DNA of 47,857 nucleotides. Source: Faecalimicrobium dakarense (GTDB taxonomy: Bacteria > Bacillota > Clostridia > Peptostreptococcales > Peptostreptococcaceae). The notes below the pieces were generated by a model that saw nothing but the letters and a program-made list of their open reading frames with translations, ran no database searches and was not told where the DNA came from. A program made the translations under genes and the position numbers. Positions within the stretch are counted from its first letter, which is position 1; each line of letters starts with the position of its first letter. The stretch is taken from NCBI RefSeq assembly GCF_000499525.1, contig NZ_HG529316.1, forward strand, positions 1-47,857. Direction: 5' to 3'. This document shows positions 43,401 to 47,857 of this stretch, in pieces.

Positions 43401-44069
43401 CTAATTGGATATAATTTTACCGTCACTAATAGTTATAACATTTTCGGCACTCTCAGCTATTTCATCATTATGAGTTATCATAACTAATGTCTGTTTATAT
43501 TCATTAACGCAAAACTTTAATATATCCATTACCTCTTTAGTAGTTTTACTATCTAAATTTCCAGTTGGTTCATCTGCAAATATAATTGATGGTTTATTTG
43601 CAAGTGCTCTAGCAATGGCTACTCTCTGTTGCTGTCCCCCTGATAATTCATTTGGGAATTTCTTTATTTGTGATTTTAGCCCTAATTTATTTATTAAATC
43701 ACTTATATACTCCTTATCTACTTTTTTATCACTAATTGAAACAGGAAGTATTATATTTTCATAAACATTTATAACTGGTATTAGATTAAAACTTTGAAAT
43801 ATAAATCCAAATTCTTCTCTTCTTATCTTAGACAGTTTATCATCATTTAAAGTATATAAGTCTAAATCATCCATAAATACTTTTCCTGAAGTTGGTTTAT
43901 CAAGCCCTGCCATACAATGAAGTAGTGTACTCTTTCCAGAACCACTTTGTCCAATTATAGCTGTAAATTTATGAGGTTGTATTTCCAAATTAATGTTATC
44001 AATTGCTCTAACTTCGCTATCACCCTTACCGTATATCTTTTTTAAATCTATCACTTTTAAATTTTTCAT
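43401..44069 (-). CDS. ABC transporter ATP-binding protein (MacB/LolD type)
   Basis: A 222-residue ATPase of the MacB/LolD/BceA group. Walker A is GQSGSGKST near 39, the signature ELSGGQQQRVAIARAL near 142, Walker B IIFADEPTGNLDS near 163 and the switch MITHNDEIAE near 197. It ends the operon; the permease gene lies upstream, its stop codon 24 nt before this ATG. No two-component system is in view that would mark it as a Bce-type peptide sensor. Confidence 0.95.
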   Translation of the reverse strand: MKNLKVIDLKKIYGKGDSEVRAIDNINLEIQPHKFTAIIGQSGSGKSTLLHCMAGLDKPTSGKVFMDDLDLYTLNDDKLSKIRREEFGFIFQSFNLIPVINVYENIILPVSISDKKVDKEYISDLINKLGLKSQIKKFPNELSGGQQQRVAIARALANKPSIIFADEPTGNLDSKTTKEVMDILKFCVNEYKQTLVMITHNDEIAESAENVITISDGKIISN

Positions 44070-44093
44070 ATATTATCCTCCTAATACAATAAA

Positions 44094-46658
44094 TTAATCG
44101 TTATCTTTTATTCCCTCAATAATACTTATCTTTTTCAAATCTCTACTGCTTGTAGCTACTGCAATTAAGCATACAATAACAGTTATAATAAAAAATATTA
44201 TTGATTCTTTAACTGGGAATATAAAAGACATGAAATGCTCTATTCCATAGTTTTTATAAGCACTATTATTCCAATTTACATATTTAGTTAAGTTTGTTAT
44301 AGATGGAATTATAGCAATTGTAAAGCTTAATATTGCATATGCTAATGCTTCATAAGTAATCATTTTCTTCATATTTTTTACACTTAATCCTATTGCTCTA
44401 AGTGTTGAAATCTCTTTCTTTCGTATAAGTAAATTTGTTTTTATTGTACAGAAGATATTAATTCCTGCTATTATTAAAACTAATATTATCACTGATAACT
44501 GGGTCTTAGTATACTCTGATATAGAACTTTTTTGCATCTCATTAAAGTTAAGCTTACTTTCAAATTGAGATAAATGAATACTATTAGAAACTTCTTCTAC
44601 TTTTTTATTTACAGTTTTATCAGATGGATTTACTAAGCTTATACCTAATTTATTGTATTTTTTTTCTCCAACAATATGTTTAGAAAGGCTATTAGCTGTT
44701 ACAATCTCAAAATTACGGTTTAAATCGCCATCCCCCTTAGACATCCAGTCAGATTTTAAAATTGCACATACTCTTACTTTGCTTTCTTTATATTCAGTGT
44801 TTCCGTTTTCTGTAATTGGAACTTTTATTGTTATAATATCCCCTATCTTTAAATCAGGAAAAACTTTTTTAAACGTTTTTGTCCCAGATTCATCATAAAA
44901 ATAATTATATATTGCTACATTTGGTAACCCTTCGTTTAATGTTCCAATCTCATATATATGCCCTTCTTGTAAGAAGTTTTTCAATGTTTTATTTACATAA
45001 TCCGGCCCAAATAATTTTAGATTCATTTCATATTCCATTTTATCTTGTTCTTGTATTCCTTTGCTCTTTGCAAAGTCCTTATCCATTTCATTCTTTTTAT
45101 AATCTAATAATCCACTTTCTATTTGTACTGGAGTTACACTTTTTACACCATCTACATTTTTTAGCTTATTTACATCACTCTCTGTATACTTTGCATTATC
45201 TAAATCTGAATTTACTCCAAATTGTATTGTTATATCATATCTTTTTTGCATATCCGCAATTTTATCATTTATATCATTTTGCATACTTGAAAATGTAGTT
45301 AAAAATACATATCCTCCTAGCGCAATTGATATCATTGATATAAGAGCTCTACTTTTATTTCTTCCAATATTTTTAAGTCCCATAAATCCATAGAACCCAA
45401 ATATTTTACTTAATAGTTTATTTAATCTGTAACTTCCTCTATAACCTTTAAACTTATCACTTTTCTTTGTGGCTTCAATAGATGATATATTACCAACTTT
45501 GAAAATAGGTATAATACAAGAAGCAAGTACAGAAAATACACCTGTTATTATGGCTTTCATAATATTTTCATTACTCACATATAACTTTGGCTTTATTACT
45601 GCCTCTTGATATATAGAAGAGCCAGATGTATTAACTACTATATACGAAGATATCCAACCGAATATTAATCCTACTACTATACCTAAAGCCATTATAACTA
45701 ATGCTTGGTATATTATCATACATCTAACATTTTTCTTACTTGAACCTATTAATCTAAGTAATCCCATTTCTTTTATTGTTTCATTTAATGTTATATTAAA
45801 AAGATTAAATACGAAAATTGCTGCTGTAATTATAATTAAAACTTCTCTTTTATAAGCACCTGGATCATCCTTTTCTATTTGTTTATCCATTAATTGTCGT
45901 ACAAGCGGCATATTTGGTGAGTAACTAACTTCCCCTAAATTATTTTTTTCCATAATTTTATAGGCTTGTCCATCAACATTTTTCCAGCCACTCTTTAAAC
46001 TTAAGAGACTATTATAACTAATTGTATCTTGTGGTATTATGCTATTTTTTTCGTCATTTCCATAAGTAAATGCCTCAAATGGAATGTTAATATCATAAAA
46101 ATTATAAAATTCCTTTGGTTTTTCTATAACTCCTACAAGTTTAAATTTTTTATCCTCAGTATAGATCTTATTATTCCCCTGGGAATCTTGATATTTCTTT
46201 TTTACTGTAAAATCTAAAGTTGAATTTAATTCATAAGATATATTCATTGCTTGCAGAGCATTTTCTTCCATTACTATCTCATTGTTATTCTTTGGAAGTC
46301 TACCTTTTATCAATTTACCTGACTTATCAGTAATATAATCTTTGTCTGCAGATTTTAGTGGAAAAGAGTTTCCCTTCTTGTCTACAATATTACCTAGATT
46401 TTGAACTGTAGTAATTTTTGATACATCCTTCTCACTTTTTAACTTTTCAGTTCCATCAGAATTTAAATCATTAAATTCTAAATTATATCCACCATAAAGT
46501 TTATTTATTGCTTTAACATCATTTTTATTTTGAGAATCTTTTATAACACTAGTTCCAAATATCAATACTACGCCTAATGCAACACCTAATATCAATAATG
46601 AAGTCCTAAGTTTATTTTTCTTTAAATATGCCAGTGACATTTTTAAGTATATTCCCAT
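44094..46658 (-). CDS. FtsX/MacB-type ABC permease (two FtsX domains)
   Basis: An 854-residue permease. A first helix (KNKLRTSLLILGVALGVVLI) precedes a large extracytosolic domain (about 45-265). An FtsX domain follows (ILIITAAIFVFNLFNITLNE to about 390), then a second MacB-like external domain opening with LISMISIALGGYVFL, and a second FtsX domain (VIILVLIIAGINIFCTIKTN to the end), which closes with the typical KKISIIEGIKDND. This mechanotransmission type moves lipoproteins or peptides out of the membrane rather than across it. The next gene downstream is its ATPase. Confidence 0.93.
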   Translation of the reverse strand: MGIYLKMSLAYLKKNKLRTSLLILGVALGVVLIFGTSVIKDSQNKNDVKAINKLYGGYNLEFNDLNSDGTEKLKSEKDVSKITTVQNLGNIVDKKGNSFPLKSADKDYITDKSGKLIKGRLPKNNNEIVMEENALQAMNISYELNSTLDFTVKKKYQDSQGNNKIYTEDKKFKLVGVIEKPKEFYNFYDINIPFEAFTYGNDEKNSIIPQDTISYNSLLSLKSGWKNVDGQAYKIMEKNNLGEVSYSPNMPLVRQLMDKQIEKDDPGAYKREVLIIITAAIFVFNLFNITLNETIKEMGLLRLIGSSKKNVRCMIIYQALVIMALGIVVGLIFGWISSYIVVNTSGSSIYQEAVIKPKLYVSNENIMKAIITGVFSVLASCIIPIFKVGNISSIEATKKSDKFKGYRGSYRLNKLLSKIFGFYGFMGLKNIGRNKSRALISMISIALGGYVFLTTFSSMQNDINDKIADMQKRYDITIQFGVNSDLDNAKYTESDVNKLKNVDGVKSVTPVQIESGLLDYKKNEMDKDFAKSKGIQEQDKMEYEMNLKLFGPDYVNKTLKNFLQEGHIYEIGTLNEGLPNVAIYNYFYDESGTKTFKKVFPDLKIGDIITIKVPITENGNTEYKESKVRVCAILKSDWMSKGDGDLNRNFEIVTANSLSKHIVGEKKYNKLGISLVNPSDKTVNKKVEEVSNSIHLSQFESKLNFNEMQKSSISEYTKTQLSVIILVLIIAGINIFCTIKTNLLIRKKEISTLRAIGLSVKNMKKMITYEALAYAILSFTIAIIPSITNLTKYVNWNNSAYKNYGIEHFMSFIFPVKESIIFFIITVIVCLIAVATSSRDLKKISIIEGIKDND

Positions 46659-46681
46659 AAAATCCCCTCCTCGTTTATAAT

Positions 46682-47062
46682 TTATTTATCTAAGTAGATT
46701 GGAGGATATTTTACATTTTTAAGTTCCTCACGATCTATTAGTTCATGACCATCACTTAAGTCATAGATTTGTAACATAACTTTATTTATATATAGAGCAT
46801 GAATATCATCGCTATAAAGATATTGATATTCATATTGAGGATCATCTTTATAAGACACCTTATAAAGGATGCCATCGTAACTTGCTATTTTTGCTTTTTC
46901 TTTTGTAATTTTACTTATGTCATCTTTTGAAACTCCCTGCTCTACCATATATTTATTAATACGTTCTTCAGCTTCATTCCAAGGTTTAAAGTAATTATCA
47001 TATACAAAAAATCCTGTAAATCCTATAATTAATACTAATAAAATAGCTAGATATTTTTTCAT
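46682..47062 (-). CDS. DUF3139-family anchored protein
   Basis: A 126-residue protein with one N-terminal membrane helix (YLAILLVLIIGFTGFFVYDN) and an outward soluble domain (EAEERINKYMVEQGVSKDDI, then a beta-rich DGILYKVSYKDDPQYEYQYL). This matches DUF3139, small Firmicutes proteins of unknown role. A GGAGG site precedes the ATG. It lies 23 nt before the permease gene and so is probably part of the ABC operon. Confidence 0.85.
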   Translation of the reverse strand: MKKYLAILLVLIIGFTGFFVYDNYFKPWNEAEERINKYMVEQGVSKDDISKITKEKAKIASYDGILYKVSYKDDPQYEYQYLYSDDIHALYINKVMLQIYDLSDGHELIDREELKNVKYPPIYLDK

Positions 47063-47107
47063 ATAAACCTCCTTATTTTAATAAAAGTTGATAAATTTTC
47101 TGATACA

Positions 47108-47776
47108 CTAGGACTTTAAAATATCGAAGTCATAATTACATCTTAATTGTAAAGTTTTAATGTATTTTCCAGATTTATTAACTTGAATAACTTGAATCGG
47201 TATATCATCCTTATAAGGAAGTTCTACAAGACCATTTTCTTCATTAAATGTTTTTTCAACTGCATCAAAGAATTCTTTCTCTGTTAATTTAGTGTTAGTT
47301 AATGACTTAAATATGTTGTATATAGCTTTAACATATTTATCATCTTCATATAATTTTATATTTTCAGGATATTCTTTGACCCACAGAATATCTAGTGTCG
47401 CCTTACCTTTTTTAGAGTCTTCGGACATAGAGTAATATAGACTTTGAATAGATTGTGTAGGAGGGTTTTCGAAGCCTCCTAGAGATAACACGAAACTACC
47501 ATCTGGATTTGAATCGGCAACCCTAAGGCCACTATCTGTTATTGCTTTTGAAATCTTTTTAGATAAATCTTGTTTAACCTCATACACTCCTTCTTGGGTG
47601 CTAGTTTTCTTTGAGTAATCTTCAAAGAGCTTAATAGACTCATCTTCTTCAGTTGCTTGAGTTTCAGTTTCAATTGAGTTTTTTGATGGATTCTCAGAAT
47701 GTGTACATCCCACCATTAAACCTACACTTAAACTTGCAGCTACTACCATAGCTAGTATAAATTTTTTTACTTTCAT
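47108..47776 (-). CDS. Lipoprotein of the MacB-type ABC operon
   Basis: A 222-residue predicted lipoprotein: KVKKFILAMVVAASLSVGLM forms the signal and VGC the lipobox, so C24 or so is acylated after cleavage. The rest is a charged, mostly soluble domain (DESIKLFEDYSKKTSTQEG, LRVADSNPDGSFVLSLGG, KATLDILWVKEYP). The start is the ATG at 47774-47776, after GGAGGAAAGG; an in-frame extension to 47809 lies upstream of that site. It opens the run towards the ABC exporter and may pass cargo or act as its sensor. I recognise no family. Confidence 0.85.
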   Translation of the reverse strand: MKVKKFILAMVVAASLSVGLMVGCTHSENPSKNSIETETQATEEDESIKLFEDYSKKTSTQEGVYEVKQDLSKKISKAITDSGLRVADSNPDGSFVLSLGGFENPPTQSIQSLYYSMSEDSKKGKATLDILWVKEYPENIKLYEDDKYVKAIYNIFKSLTNTKLTEKEFFDAVEKTFNEENGLVELPYKDDIPIQVIQVNKSGKYIKTLQLRCNYDFDILKS

Positions 47777-47857
47777 ATACCTTTCCTCCATTGTATTTCT
47801 ACTTCTCACGTATTTATTAATTATTTACCATAGTACCTTCGTCTGTGACTAATTCTT

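Noticed and set aside
44879-45298. Plus-strand frame rich in His, Leu and Tyr
   Set aside because: It is antisense to the FtsX-type permease. No ribosome site and improbable composition.

Overview
The window is low-GC, AT-rich Firmicutes DNA. Strong GGAGG-type ribosome binding sites, frequent TTG/GTG starts, T-tailed hairpin terminators, a class I c-di-GMP riboswitch, a ykkC riboswitch and a type I-B CRISPR system with a 30-nt repeat ending (in crRNA sense) in ATTTAAAT together suggest a clostridium, most likely of the Peptostreptococcaceae (Paraclostridium, Romboutsia or Clostridioides relatives). The genus is an inference. No rRNA, tRNA, IS element or prophage was seen.

Region by region: 1-1440 holds an ECF sigma factor and an overlapping membrane protein (possible anti-sigma factor) that runs off the window. 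A patatin-like lipase (1.6-2.5 kb) follows. From 2.5 to 9.6 kb lies a secreted M60 (mucin-type) metalloprotease of about 2283 residues, with four F5/8-C modules, three NPCBM modules and Ig-like spacers; its leader carries a c-di-GMP-I riboswitch and terminator. 9.8-14.1 kb is a glycerol module: glycerol dehydrogenase, fused dihydroxyacetone kinase and a PocR-type AraC regulator. At 14.2 kb a ykkC-class (guanidine-I-like) riboswitch precedes a GAP/LysE-type membrane protein, followed by a sugar-dehydrogenase-like beta-propeller protein and a DUF421 protein. 17.2-20.4 kb is an ABC-2 exporter with two permeases. Then come a CPBP protease, pdxS with a pdxT reduced to 52 codons, a Cof-type HAD phosphatase, a YkvI transporter, a flavodoxin behind a near-consensus Fur box, an AAA ATPase, an S41 peptidase and a YbaK/PrdX-type deacylase.

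28.6-40.1 kb is a complete type I-B CRISPR-Cas locus, all read on the minus strand in the order cas4-cas1-cas2-cas6-cas8b-cas7-cas5-cas3-leader-array. The array has 41 repeats and 40 spacers; degenerate repeats lie at the low-coordinate (trailer) end, which fits a leader next to cas3. The adaptation genes come first, unlike the usual cas6-first I-B order.

40.3-43.3 kb holds small proteins: a zinc ribbon, three membrane or anchored proteins, and the conserved DUF1659-DUF2922-YvrJ cassette. 43.4-47.8 kb is a MacB/FtsX-type ABC exporter operon with a DUF3139 protein and a lipoprotein.

The most interesting signals are the riboswitch-GAP protein pair (possible unrecognised guanidine exporter), the c-di-GMP-controlled mucinase, the pdxT internal deletion, the permuted I-B operon with an inverted repeat in its leader, and a duplicated element of about 100 bp at 25.4 and 40.2 kb. 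I did not find a clearly new defence system beyond the CRISPR locus.
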